A stretch of 22,723 nucleotides of DNA, from positions 1-22,723 of IMG/VR virus record IMGVR_UViG_3300020401_001152; one strand, 5' to 3'. A program made the translations under genes and the position numbers. Below the pieces are notes generated by a model that was given only the letters and a program-made list of their open reading frames with translations, did not search any database and was not told where the DNA came from. This document shows positions 13,685 through 19,963 of this stretch, in pieces (position 1 is the first letter of the stretch; each line of letters begins with the position of its first letter). The DNA comes from a virus.

Positions 13685-14344
13685 ATGCAAGTTAAGTTAA
13701 TCTCTTATAGCAAGGCGCCTGACAATACTGATTTAAGCGACTTGCAAGAACTAATTGCCTACTGTGCTAGGGTAAGTAATCCTAGCAATCAAATGAATAA
13801 GGAAACTAGTGAAAAATTAATCAAGTATCTAGTAAAACATAAGCATTGGTCACCATTAGAAATGGTAAGTGCTTGTTTAGAAATAGAAACTACAAGAGAT
13901 ATTGCACATCAGATTGTTAGACATAGAAGTTTTAGTTTCCAAGAGTTTAGTCAACGTTATGCAAATCCGCAGGACATGGAAGAAGCATTTACATATAGAG
14001 AACCTAGACTGCAAGATACAAAAAATAGGCAAAACTCAATTGAAGTTTATGATCAACAATTAGAAATGGATTGGGGTCATATGCAAAAAGAAGTAATCAA
14101 AACGTCCAAAGAAGCATATGATTGGGCAATTAGCAAAGGTATTGCCAAGGAACAAGCCAGAGTCGTACTACCTGAAGGCTTGACTAAGACTAAATTATAT
14201 ATGAATGGTACTTTAAGAAGTTGGGTACACTATATTGAGCTACGTGGTGCCAATGGTACACAAAAAGAACACATGGAAATAGCTCATGCCTGTGCCAAAG
14301 TTATAGCAGAAATATTTCCATTAATGAAAAATATAGATGTTTAG
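13685..14344 (+). CDS. thyX: Flavin-dependent thymidylate synthase ThyX
   Basis: A 219-residue ThyX. RHRSFSFQEFSQRY (residues 79-92) contains the signature RHR-x7-S, and KHWSPLEM (about 53-60) is the usual preceding helix. TLRSWVHYIELR near residue 178 matches the substrate-binding NxRxxxHFxxLR region. It methylates dUMP to dTMP with methylene-tetrahydrofolate, FAD and NAD(P)H, supplying dTTP for phage replication. ATG 13685 follows the PPIase stop by 4 nt; a longer reading from 13652 would lie in that gene. The last 8 nt overlap the next gene. With MazG, it forms the nucleotide-pool part of this module. Confidence 0.92.
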   Translation: MQVKLISYSKAPDNTDLSDLQELIAYCARVSNPSNQMNKETSEKLIKYLVKHKHWSPLEMVSACLEIETTRDIAHQIVRHRSFSFQEFSQRYANPQDMEEAFTYREPRLQDTKNRQNSIEVYDQQLEMDWGHMQKEVIKTSKEAYDWAISKGIAKEQARVVLPEGLTKTKLYMNGTLRSWVHYIELRGANGTQKEHMEIAHACAKVIAEIFPLMKNIDV

Positions 14345-15101
14345 TAAAAAACAAAAACCAGTAGTAAATTTTGAAACAGAGAATTGGGCTGTACGTAAAT
14401 ATGCACCCATTAGACCTGCTTCAGAATTTATGCCAGGCCCTTGGAAACAAATGCCTACATTTACTGATAAGAAACAACACAAAATAGACAGCGATCAAAC
14501 TGTAAAGGCTTGTCCGGGTATAGGCGACTATATGAAAACAGGCTTTGTTATTCCTGCTTGGTGCGATATAGAAATTATCCCAAGCGAAGATGGGCAGATG
14601 GTTGAAACTAGATATTCTGATCCTGAATACAATAGTGCATTTCACCCAGCAGATCAAGTACACAATGAAGTAAGTTCTGTTATGCAAAAGTTTGGTGTTA
14701 AGTCAGCAGTAAAATTAGACTGCCCTTGGAAGATATGGCAACCTAAGGACTGGAGTTTATTGTATTTGCCTATGTTTTTCTTTGAAGGTAGAAACTATGA
14801 AGCTATACCAGGTATGATCGATCATGACTTAGGTGCTTTGATTAGTCCTATTAATATAATGTTACTTGAAAAGAAAATTACAAGAATTAAATTAGGTGAA
14901 CCACTAGTACAAGTGATACCTATTAAACGTGAAAAAGTAACTGCACGTACAAGTGCATTAAGCAAAACTGCCGTCGATAGGCATAATGCTATAATTCAAA
15001 CTAACAAGATTACATTCAACGGTTGGTCTAAGTGGCAACACGCCAAGAAAACCTATGTTGTTGATTCACACGACACAGATCTTCCTGGCGACGAAGACTA
15101 A
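14337..15101 (+). CDS. Conserved-looking phage protein of unknown function
   Basis: A 254-residue soluble protein. It overlaps thyX by 8 nt at its start, and its stop codon overlaps the phoH stop codon on the other strand. Motifs include KYAPIRPASEFMPGPWKQMP (residues about 20-39), CPGIGDYMKTGF and IPAWCDIEI (about 58-80), KIWQPKDWSLLYLPMFF (about 132-148), and GEPLVQVIPIKRE (about 195-207). The order of a GxWV-like edge, an LxxP strand and a GEPxxQxxP strand recalls DUF6065-type beta-sandwich proteins, but this is a recollection of layout, not a confirmed match. No catalytic motif is clear and no membrane segment is present. The C-terminus is acidic (DSHDTDLPGDED). Confidence 0.65.
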   Translation: MFSKKQKPVVNFETENWAVRKYAPIRPASEFMPGPWKQMPTFTDKKQHKIDSDQTVKACPGIGDYMKTGFVIPAWCDIEIIPSEDGQMVETRYSDPEYNSAFHPADQVHNEVSSVMQKFGVKSAVKLDCPWKIWQPKDWSLLYLPMFFFEGRNYEAIPGMIDHDLGALISPINIMLLEKKITRIKLGEPLVQVIPIKREKVTARTSALSKTAVDRHNAIIQTNKITFNGWSKWQHAKKTYVVDSHDTDLPGDED

Positions 15102-15811
15102 TCTCCGTAAATATCTAATACTTCACTAACTGCTTTGTGTCTTTCAATGTCACTGTTTTGAAATCTAACAATATCAATACATGAAGTTTCTCTATATCCC
15201 TCTAGTTTTTTTACAAATTCTAAAAGACCGTTGTCAGATGCTCTATCTGCCTGACGCAGATCTCCTGTAACTACCATATATGATTTCTCACCTATTCTAG
15301 TTAACAGCATTTTCATTTGGCTTGGAGTTGCATTTTGCATTTCATCTGCTACAATGAATGCTTTCTTAAATGTTCTTCCTCGCATATATGACAATGGAGC
15401 AATCTCTACTATGCCTTCTTGAATCATACCTTCTACTTCTCGTGGAGAGTAGTATTCTTTGAATACATCAAAGATAGGTCTTGTCCAAGGAGCCATTTTG
15501 TCTTCCATGGTTCCTGGTAAAAACCCAAGATCTTCATCAACAGACACAGCTGGTCTAGTAATGATAATTTTATCAACCAATCCGTCCTTAAAATTCTTAA
15601 TAGCCACCTGCACCGCTAATAGCGTTTTGCCGGTTCCCGCTGGACCAATACCAAAGACTATGTCTTTTCTCGGGTCTAACAGTTTTAGCATATATGTTTC
15701 TTGATTTTTATTTCTGGGTAGTATGTGTACTTGTTTTGATTGATGTGTGTTGAAGTTAATAATGTTCGAACGTTGCTGTTCGAAACGCCTTTTGGCACGT
15801 TTTGCACCCAT
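15098..15811 (-). CDS. phoH: PhoH-like ATPase
   Basis: A 237-residue P-loop NTPase and the only clear minus-strand gene. GIGPAGTGKTLL (Walker A at about 56-63), VADEMQNATPSQMKMLL (Walker B Asp156-Glu157 with the family's QN-T-x-x-QMK pattern) and VVTGDLRQAD identify the PhoH family. The basic N-terminus (GAKRAKRRFEQQR) suggests RNA or DNA contact. PhoH is very common in marine phages and named for phosphate regulation, but its role is uncertain; RNA helicase or nuclease partner activity has been suggested. AAAGGAGAT precedes the start. Its stop codon (TAG) overlaps the TAA of the convergent gene by 2 nt, so there is no room for a terminator between them. Its promoter is not clear. Confidence 0.9.
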   Translation of the reverse strand: MGAKRAKRRFEQQRSNIINFNTHQSKQVHILPRNKNQETYMLKLLDPRKDIVFGIGPAGTGKTLLAVQVAIKNFKDGLVDKIIITRPAVSVDEDLGFLPGTMEDKMAPWTRPIFDVFKEYYSPREVEGMIQEGIVEIAPLSYMRGRTFKKAFIVADEMQNATPSQMKMLLTRIGEKSYMVVTGDLRQADRASDNGLLEFVKKLEGYRETSCIDIVRFQNSDIERHKAVSEVLDIYGD

Positions 15812-15853
15812 TAAGTATCTCCTTTATGAGTTAATCTACTATAAAGGCACCGT

Positions 15854-15875
15854 AAAGTTGCAAGAACACAACTTT
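15854..15875. other. Hairpin, 7-bp perfect stem
   Basis: AAAGTTG (15854-15860) pairs with CAACTTT (15869-15875) around an 8-nt loop. On the minus strand it would lie in the phoH leader about 43 nt before the start codon. There is no T-run on the plus strand beyond TTTT, so it is not a clear terminator. Confidence 0.5.
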
Positions 15876-15905
15876 TCAGTGTCCCTATGCTAATACTTAT
15901 CAGGT

Positions 15906-15930
15906 AGTGGAGCAGACATAACTGCTCACT
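15906..15930. other. Hairpin, 9-bp stem with one bulge
   Basis: AGTGGAGCAG (15906-15915) pairs with CTGCTCACT (15922-15930) with one bulged G and a 6-nt ACATAA loop. It lies 15 nt before the late promoter. It could insulate the two divergent units or act in the phoH leader. Confidence 0.5.
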
Positions 15931-15945
15931 TATGTTTGTAAACCG

Positions 15946-15953
15946 GATAAATA
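15946..15953 (+). promoter_or_regulatory. Late promoter, GATAAATA
   Basis: Exact GATAAATA 26 nt before ATG 15980, with TATAAGG and TATAGGTG between them. It is the apparent start of the late unit running through the endolysin and spanins. Confidence 0.7.
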
Positions 15954-15979
15954 AGTGTATAAGGTATAGGTGAAAACAG

Positions 15980-16498
15980 ATGCACGATGTAATGGACATA
16001 GTTAAAAACGTAGAAGGTATATATGAAAGCGATACTGCTTTTAGTATACTAAAAGACTTCGAACGTGTTTTAGATGAATTAGATCTATATGTATATGAAA
16101 ACTGGGAAGATGGCGAATTAGTGTCAGGCCCTAATATAGAACGTCATTGGGTATCATGTGAATTTATGTGGCCTAAAGATAAGATGCCAGATCCAATGGG
16201 TGGCAAAAGACTATTAGATTACGACTGTAAAGTTGCATACAAAAAGACTTCAGTAATTAAACCACGTAAAATACGTAAACCAGACGATATTAGACCAGGT
16301 TCTAAAAAAGGTAAGCTAGACAGACATCCTGTTTGGACAGTTGAAATTACAATGCCTAAGGATTTAATACTCAACATATACAGCGGTTACAAAGAACAAA
16401 CAGACTTTGTAAAAGAACCAGCAGTAGCATCAACACAACCAGCAGTAGATGATGTTCCACAAGATGCAGAAGTAAGTGCAGAAGGCGGAGCAGTTTAA
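15980..16498 (+). CDS. Conserved phage protein, probable virion component
   Basis: A 172-residue protein. MDIVKNVEGIY, SILKDFERVLDELDLYVYEN (residues about 23-42), HWVSCEFMWP, DPMGGKRLLDYDCKVAYKK and HPVWTVEITMPKDLI look like a conserved block I associate with T4-like marine phages, though I do not know its role. The tail (about 145-172) is disordered and rich in Ala, Val and Pro (VKEPAVASTQPAVDD). It has no membrane segment, signal or catalytic motif. It leads the late unit, and its stop overlaps the next ATG (TAATG), which implies coupled translation and possibly a stoichiometric pair. A baseplate or tail role is inferred from the late promoter and its neighbour only. Confidence 0.6.
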   Translation: MHDVMDIVKNVEGIYESDTAFSILKDFERVLDELDLYVYENWEDGELVSGPNIERHWVSCEFMWPKDKMPDPMGGKRLLDYDCKVAYKKTSVIKPRKIRKPDDIRPGSKKGKLDRHPVWTVEITMPKDLILNIYSGYKEQTDFVKEPAVASTQPAVDDVPQDAEVSAEGGAV

Positions 16499-17211
16499 TG
16501 GGATTACAAACAGGCGATCTTAAAGAATTAGTTTACGATGTCTTTGAAGTTGATTCATTTAAATCAAAAATGGGTGACGATAAGAACATAGTTGTAATGA
16601 GCTTTTCAGCAAGAACAAGAGAATCAGCAAACGACTTGATGAACTTTATAGAAAAAGGTTATCCTTTTGTTTTAGATGCTGATGTAACATCAGGCGAACA
16701 ACCAGATGGTACATACAAAGTATTTGTTGAGATGGAAAGATGTAAAGAATGTCCAGAGCAGATAGTAGAAGTTGTAGACGGTGTTCAAAAACTAGCTGAT
16801 CTAGATAAAATGCGTTTTAGATATTACAAGAGTTTCAAAAGCAATGATGTAAGTGTTGAATCAGTATCAAATACTGTACCATTAGACAACGATGCTTATG
16901 ATATAAAAGTAAATGAAAATAACATGGAAAATTACAAGAACTTTTTTAACAAAAGCTACTTAGACAGTATTGAAATGTTACAGGACAACATTACATTTAA
17001 GAAAAAATACAGTGGTGATTTAAAATTAGAAGTTGTTGATTTTGGTAAAACTGAAGATATAAACAAGTCAGTTACAGAGTCTTACAATATCAATTCTTGG
17101 GCGGAAACAATTTACCTTACTAAATACTTAGGCGACTATGATATTGAAAAGTATGGAGATAAGATACTTATTTCCAATAATGGATACACAGCCGTAACTA
17201 AAAGGAATTAA
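16498..17211 (+). CDS. Conserved phage protein, probable virion component
   Basis: A 237-residue soluble protein that begins on the last base of the previous stop codon. GLQTGDLKELVYDVFEVDSF (residues 2-21), then KSKMGDDKNIVVMSFSA, YPFVLDADVTSGE, KVFVEMERCKECPEQI and RFRYYKSFKS look like a conserved block of marine T4-like phages. The C-terminal third (DIKVNENNMENYKNFFNKSY and DISN-type stretches) seems more variable and ends in a beta-like GYTAVTKRN. A CxxC pair (MERCKECPE, about residue 81-84) is visible. There is no membrane segment. I cannot name the fold. Translational coupling with the gene before it suggests the two products act together, most simply in the particle. Confidence 0.6.
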   Translation: MGLQTGDLKELVYDVFEVDSFKSKMGDDKNIVVMSFSARTRESANDLMNFIEKGYPFVLDADVTSGEQPDGTYKVFVEMERCKECPEQIVEVVDGVQKLADLDKMRFRYYKSFKSNDVSVESVSNTVPLDNDAYDIKVNENNMENYKNFFNKSYLDSIEMLQDNITFKKKYSGDLKLEVVDFGKTEDINKSVTESYNINSWAETIYLTKYLGDYDIEKYGDKILISNNGYTAVTKRN

Positions 17212-17212
17212 A

Positions 17213-17722
17213 ATGCAATCAAATTACGATAAATGCTTGGAGACTATTCTGCACCACGAAGGTGGATACGTTAATCACCCAAAAGATCCAGGCGGGGAAA
17301 CAAACCTAGGTGTTACAAAAAGAGTTTATGAAGAATGGGGCGGAACTAAAGACATGAAAGACTTAACAGTTGAAGATGTTGCTCCAATTTACAAAAAGAA
17401 TTATTGGGACAAGATGAAAGGCGATGACTTACCAGGTGGTTTAGACTTATGTGTATTCGACTTTGGTGTTAACGCAGGTCCAGGACGTTCAGCAAAATAT
17501 TTACAAACAATGATTGGTACAGTTGCTGACGGAGGAATAGGTCCTAATACATTAGCAAAGGTGGCTGAGTATGTTGATGCACACGGCATTGAGTCAACTA
17601 TTGAAAATTTCCAAGCTGAAAGACAAAAGTATTATGAGTCTTTAAGTACTTTCGACACTTTCGGAAGAGGTTGGACTAGAAGAGTAGACGAAACTACAGA
17701 ATTAGCCAAAACAATGATATGA
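17213..17722 (+). CDS. GH108-type endolysin (muramidase)
   Basis: A 169-residue endolysin. ILHHEGGYVNHPKDPGGETN, followed by LGVTKRVY, is the N-terminal signature of glycoside hydrolase family 108, with the catalytic Glu16 in HEGGY. KKNYWDKMKGDDLP and CVFDFGVNAGPGRSAKYLQ match the rest of that domain. GIGPNTLAKVAEY begins the small peptidoglycan-binding-type C-terminal part. It cleaves the glycan backbone of peptidoglycan. There is no signal peptide or anchor, so it needs a holin to reach the wall. AAGGAAT precedes the ATG, 1 nt after the previous stop. It starts the lysis cluster, in which the next gene overlaps it by 4 nt. Confidence 0.88.
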   Translation: MQSNYDKCLETILHHEGGYVNHPKDPGGETNLGVTKRVYEEWGGTKDMKDLTVEDVAPIYKKNYWDKMKGDDLPGGLDLCVFDFGVNAGPGRSAKYLQTMIGTVADGGIGPNTLAKVAEYVDAHGIESTIENFQAERQKYYESLSTFDTFGRGWTRRVDETTELAKTMI

Positions 17723-17859
17723 TCAAAGTCTGCCAAAATTGTGGTAGAGCTCACGAAGGCAGATTGATCGAAGAGTTTAAAGATGGAGACAACAAACCAA
17801 TAGAGATAGTGGTTTGCGAACATCCACGTTACGAGGAAGAAGATGGAAAAAGTAGTTAA
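17719..17859 (+). CDS. CxxC mini-protein, possible zinc ribbon
   Basis: A 46-residue protein. ATG 17719 overlaps the endolysin stop (ATGA), and the stop lies 14 nt inside the ACP-like gene. It has KVCQNCGRAHEG (Cys5, Cys8, His12) and VVCEHPRYEEE (Cys33, His35), which together could hold one zinc ion in a small ribbon-like fold. It is acidic at the end. No family is recognised. The reality of the gene rests on the exact overlaps and the Cys and His pattern. It lies between the endolysin and an ACP-like gene in a lysis cluster, so it may be a regulator or adaptor of either, but the sequence gives no direct clue. Confidence 0.6.
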   Translation: MIKVCQNCGRAHEGRLIEEFKDGDNKPIEIVVCEHPRYEEEDGKSS

Positions 17860-18067
17860 AGCAATAGCAGAACATTTAGACGTTGATCCGTCTAAGGTAG
17901 TACCAGAAGCATCATTAATAGATGACTTAGGTGCTGACGACTTTGATATCGTTGAGCTTACCATTGCGATTCAAGAAGCAACAGGTACAAGCATTTCGAG
18001 TGAAGAAGAAGCTAACGTAAAAACAGTTGGCGACTTTATTAAAATAGTGGAGAGTAAGAGTGTTTAG
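17843..18067 (+). CDS. Acyl-carrier-protein-like, phosphopantetheine Ser replaced by Asp
   Basis: A 74-residue protein with the ACP fold pattern. VVKAIAEHLDVDPSKVVPEA is helix 1 and the first loop, LIDDLGADDFDIVELTIAIQ is helix 2, and SSEEEANVKTVGDFIKIV is the last helices. In normal ACPs helix 2 starts with GADSLD, whose Ser carries 4'-phosphopantetheine. Here the codon at 17939-17941 is GAC, giving GADDFD (Asp33). All else around it is well kept (DLGAD, VEL, the VxTVxDFI end), so it is unlikely to be decayed. Without the Ser it cannot carry acyl groups by the known route. The Asp might mimic a phosphorylated state, or the protein may act as a partner decoy. It overlaps genes on both sides (17 nt and 8 nt). 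Confidence 0.8.
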   Translation: MEKVVKAIAEHLDVDPSKVVPEASLIDDLGADDFDIVELTIAIQEATGTSISSEEEANVKTVGDFIKIVESKSV

Positions 18068-18545
18068 TTCTATAAAAATTGCATTAATGTTAGTGGTGTT
18101 AGCAGGTGCTGGCGGAGGATTTATGTATGTAAAAAATCTAAAAGCGGACTTGGCTACATCAGAGGCTAACAATGCCAAGCTAGAGCAAAGTGTTGAAAGT
18201 CAGAAAGCTGTCATTAAACAGATGAAAGCAGACTTTGAAGCAATGACTAAAATAAAAGCTGAAATAGAAAAACAAAACAAAATTCTTAAAGCCGAATTTG
18301 AGGCTTTGGATAAAAAGTTCAATAAGATAAACGGAAAAGGCGAAGTACGTGATATTGGTGATCTCGCAACGAAGAGGCCTGAGTCCGTAGAGAAGATAAT
18401 TAATAAAGGAAGTACCAATGCAATGAGATGTAGTGAAATTGCAATGGGAAGTCCATTAACGGAGAAAGAGAAAAATGCAACTAAGAAGTCTGAAATCAAT
18501 TCTGAGTGTCCTAGTATTGCTAACCCTAACTACGTTCCTTACTAG
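18060..18545 (+). CDS. i-spanin (Rz-like)
   Basis: A 161-residue protein starting at GTG 18060, 8 nt inside the ACP-like gene, after GGAG. Residues about 5-24 form an N-terminal membrane anchor (IKIALMLVVLAGAGGGFMYV). A long periplasmic coiled coil follows (LKADLATSEANNAKLEQSVE to about residue 90), then a Cys-containing end (MRCSEIAMG, SECPSIANPNYVPY). This is the usual inner-membrane spanin layout: it would bridge to the lipoprotein o-spanin and fuse the inner and outer membranes after peptidoglycan breakdown. The o-spanin gene overlaps its last 71 bases in another frame, the classical Rz/Rz1-type arrangement. The assignment rests on architecture and order after the endolysin. Confidence 0.75.
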   Translation: MFSSIKIALMLVVLAGAGGGFMYVKNLKADLATSEANNAKLEQSVESQKAVIKQMKADFEAMTKIKAEIEKQNKILKAEFEALDKKFNKINGKGEVRDIGDLATKRPESVEKIINKGSTNAMRCSEIAMGSPLTEKEKNATKKSEINSECPSIANPNYVPY

Positions 18546-18867
18546 TTGCGGTACAGCAGTTAAGCAGTTAGAAATCTTCTCAGTAAAAGAAGAGAGACAA
18601 CCTCTTGAATTACCTGCACCGTTAACACCTAAACTAGAAGAACTTAAATGGACTATTATTACATCTGATAATGCTGACGAAGTGTTTGAAAAACTTAAAG
18701 CAGGTGGCGTTGATCCTGTGCTATTTGGCTTAACAGATGAAGGCTACGAAGCATTAGCTAAAAACTTCGCACAGATACGTGCTTATATGCTACAACAAGA
18801 CGAAATAATCAAGTCTTACAAAGAGTACTACGAAGGTACTGACAACAAACCCAACCCAAAAGACTAG
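18475..18867 (+). CDS. o-spanin-like lipoprotein (Rz1-like)
   Basis: A 130-residue protein. Its N-terminus is a lipoprotein signal peptide: basic start (MQLRSLK), hydrophobic core (LSVLVLLTLTTF) and lipobox LTSC with Cys25 as the lipidated residue. The mature part has a Pro-rich segment (LELPAPLTPKLEEL), then LKWTIITSDNADEVFEKL, FGLTDEGYEALAKNFAQI and RAYMLQQDEIIKSYKEYYE, which ends in a helix. It begins inside the i-spanin gene (71-nt overlap, different frame), as expected for an outer-membrane spanin. It is longer than most Rz1 proteins. ATG 18475 is preceded by GGAGAAAGAG. The cell envelope implied is Gram-negative. Confidence 0.75.
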   Translation: MQLRSLKSILSVLVLLTLTTFLTSCGTAVKQLEIFSVKEERQPLELPAPLTPKLEELKWTIITSDNADEVFEKLKAGGVDPVLFGLTDEGYEALAKNFAQIRAYMLQQDEIIKSYKEYYEGTDNKPNPKD

Positions 18868-18875
18868 TAATATCA

Positions 18876-18883
18876 GATAAATA
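18876..18883 (+). promoter_or_regulatory. Late promoter, GATAAATA
   Basis: Exact GATAAATA in the 39-bp gap after the o-spanin, 23 nt before ATG 18907. TATAAT and a GAGGAG ribosome-binding site follow, nearly the same layout as the promoter at 7535. Confidence 0.7.
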
Positions 18884-18906
18884 CACATATAATACGAGGA
18901 GTATAT

Positions 18907-19188
18907 ATGTGGGAAATGATAGAAAGAATGGCTACAGATAGACTGTGGATCTACACAGCTCTTGTAGGGTCTTTATTTGGTCTTGCTTTTTCAACTTATT
19001 TTAAATCAACAAGACTTGGACTTTGGATGTACGGCCACTTTGACCGCATAGCAGACTACCTTGTTGAACGATGGGGTTGGACATGGTTACAGCAACCAGA
19101 TGATGCTTGGAGAAAGAAGTATCCATACGTTACAAAAAAGATTGACGAGCTAGAAGCACGTCTCAAGAAAATAGAAAAGAAGAAGTAA
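18907..19188 (+). CDS. Single-span membrane protein, C-terminal charged helix
   Basis: A 93-residue protein. Residues about 12-33 form a membrane helix (RLWIYTALVGSLFGLAFSTY). The rest is cytoplasmic or periplasmic, with a Trp-rich middle (RWGWTWLQQPDDAW) and a Lys-rich helical end (DELEARLKKIEKKK). It has its own late promoter and GAGGAG Shine-Dalgarno. The next gene starts 1 nt after its stop. I do not recognise a family. It is the first of three membrane proteins that follow the spanins, so a lysis accessory or anti-holin role is possible but not shown by the sequence. Confidence 0.6.
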   Translation: MWEMIERMATDRLWIYTALVGSLFGLAFSTYFKSTRLGLWMYGHFDRIADYLVERWGWTWLQQPDDAWRKKYPYVTKKIDELEARLKKIEKKK

Positions 19189-19189
19189 A

Positions 19190-19621
19190 ATGTTTGATCA
19201 ATTAGGAATGGAACTTACAGATATTTTAGCACCTTGGATAGCAATATTAATATCCATATCGGCGGCTTTCTGGTTCAAAGACTTTGCAGTAAACCTAATG
19301 TCTGGATTAAAGTTTAAATTTAATCCTGCTTTTAACGAAGGTGATCACATAATATTAGATGACTGTGATGCAATAATTGTAAAAATCGGACTACGTGAAA
19401 GTGTGTTTGGTGTGTACAGTGACAAAGGATATGTTTGGAGATTCATACCTAACGATAGATTAAAATTTCATAAACTTGAAAAGATAATTAACAAGGATTT
19501 ACATCTTGATTCAGATGCAGAAAAAGGACGTAGAATGCAGGCAATGATTGATAAGGCACAAACAGACGCTATAGAAAAAAATACAAACGAAATAAAGAAT
19601 ATTAAAGATGGAAAAAGATAA
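19190..19621 (+). CDS. MscS-like mini membrane protein
   Basis: A 143-residue protein. Residues about 10-30 are one membrane helix (TDILAPWIAILISISAAFWF). Residues about 30-95 read like the pore-helix end and beta domain of MscS mechanosensitive channels: FKDFAVNLMSGLKFKF compares with the SLSNLAAGVLLV-type pore helix, FNEGDHIIL with the FRAGEYVDL strand, and YVWRFIPNDRLKF with the IIVIPNGKI strand. The usual TM1-TM2 and the C-terminal cage are missing, replaced by a charged helical tail that overlaps the next gene by 14 nt. It is thus a minimal MscS-like unit; it could still oligomerise to a pore. Its place after the lysis genes makes a holin-like role attractive but unproved. Confidence 0.6.
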   Translation: MFDQLGMELTDILAPWIAILISISAAFWFKDFAVNLMSGLKFKFNPAFNEGDHIILDDCDAIIVKIGLRESVFGVYSDKGYVWRFIPNDRLKFHKLEKIINKDLHLDSDAEKGRRMQAMIDKAQTDAIEKNTNEIKNIKDGKR

Positions 19622-19943
19622 TAAAATAGATAAGGGGGCAAAGCCTGTGGCAGATGTCAAGAAAAAAGTAAATGTAGAGTTAGAAGTAGACACTTCTGTT
19701 AAGGACTTAGGTCCTAATCCGTATGCAAAATTAATACATATGGCAAGAGCCGTGGATGCTTGGAGAATTTTTCCAAGATTATTCCTAACTGTTTACATAG
19801 TGCTATTATATAAATGTGTGATTTGGTACATGAACTTACCTGCACCTACAATGGAACAATCAGGTTTGATTAGTATTGTAGTTGGTGCTGGTGCGGCATG
19901 GTTTGGATTATACACAGGAACCAGCAAGAAGAACGACAAGTAA
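19608..19943 (+). CDS. Two-span holin-like membrane protein
   Basis: A 111-residue protein. After a charged N-terminal tail (residues about 1-45, rich in Lys, Asp and Val), an amphipathic stretch (KLIHMARAVDAWRIFPR) leads to TM1 (LFLTVYIVLLYKCVIWYM, about 58-75). A short PAPTMEQSG loop leads to TM2 (LISIVVGAGAAWFGLYTG, about 87-104), ending in TSKKNDK. Size, two hydrophobic segments, the Gly/Ala-rich second segment and a Lys-rich end are common in phage holins. No family is certain. It overlaps the previous gene by 14 nt. Given the endolysin without signal peptide at 17213, a holin is expected nearby and this is the best-looking candidate. Confidence 0.55.
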   Translation: MEKDNKIDKGAKPVADVKKKVNVELEVDTSVKDLGPNPYAKLIHMARAVDAWRIFPRLFLTVYIVLLYKCVIWYMNLPAPTMEQSGLISIVVGAGAAWFGLYTGTSKKNDK

Positions 19944-19963
19944 ACTAGCTGATAAGTAATAGT

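Larger units (their letters stand above)
15812..15979. other. Divergent intergenic region with two hairpins and a late promoter
   Basis: This 168-bp gap between phoH (minus) and the gene at 15980 (plus) is the longest non-coding stretch. From left to right it holds the phoH ribosome-binding site (AAAGGAG on the minus strand), a 7-bp hairpin, a GATAAGTA motif on the minus strand, a 9-bp bulged hairpin, and GATAAATA for the rightward genes. I found no convincing sigma70 promoter for phoH. Confidence 0.7.

Noticed and set aside
15098-15101. Terminator between the convergent gene pair
   Set aside because: The two stop codons overlap, so there is no intergenic space, and no hairpin with a T-run is seen at the junction.
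17228-17235. GATAAATG inside the endolysin gene (and a similar one at 13048 in the ferredoxin gene)
   Set aside because: One mismatch, inside coding sequence just after the start codon, with no gene start at the right distance.
19792-19814. TTTACA ... TATAAA as a promoter in the holin-like gene
   Set aside because: The spacer is 11 bp, too short for a sigma70 promoter, and TATAAATG is inside coding sequence.
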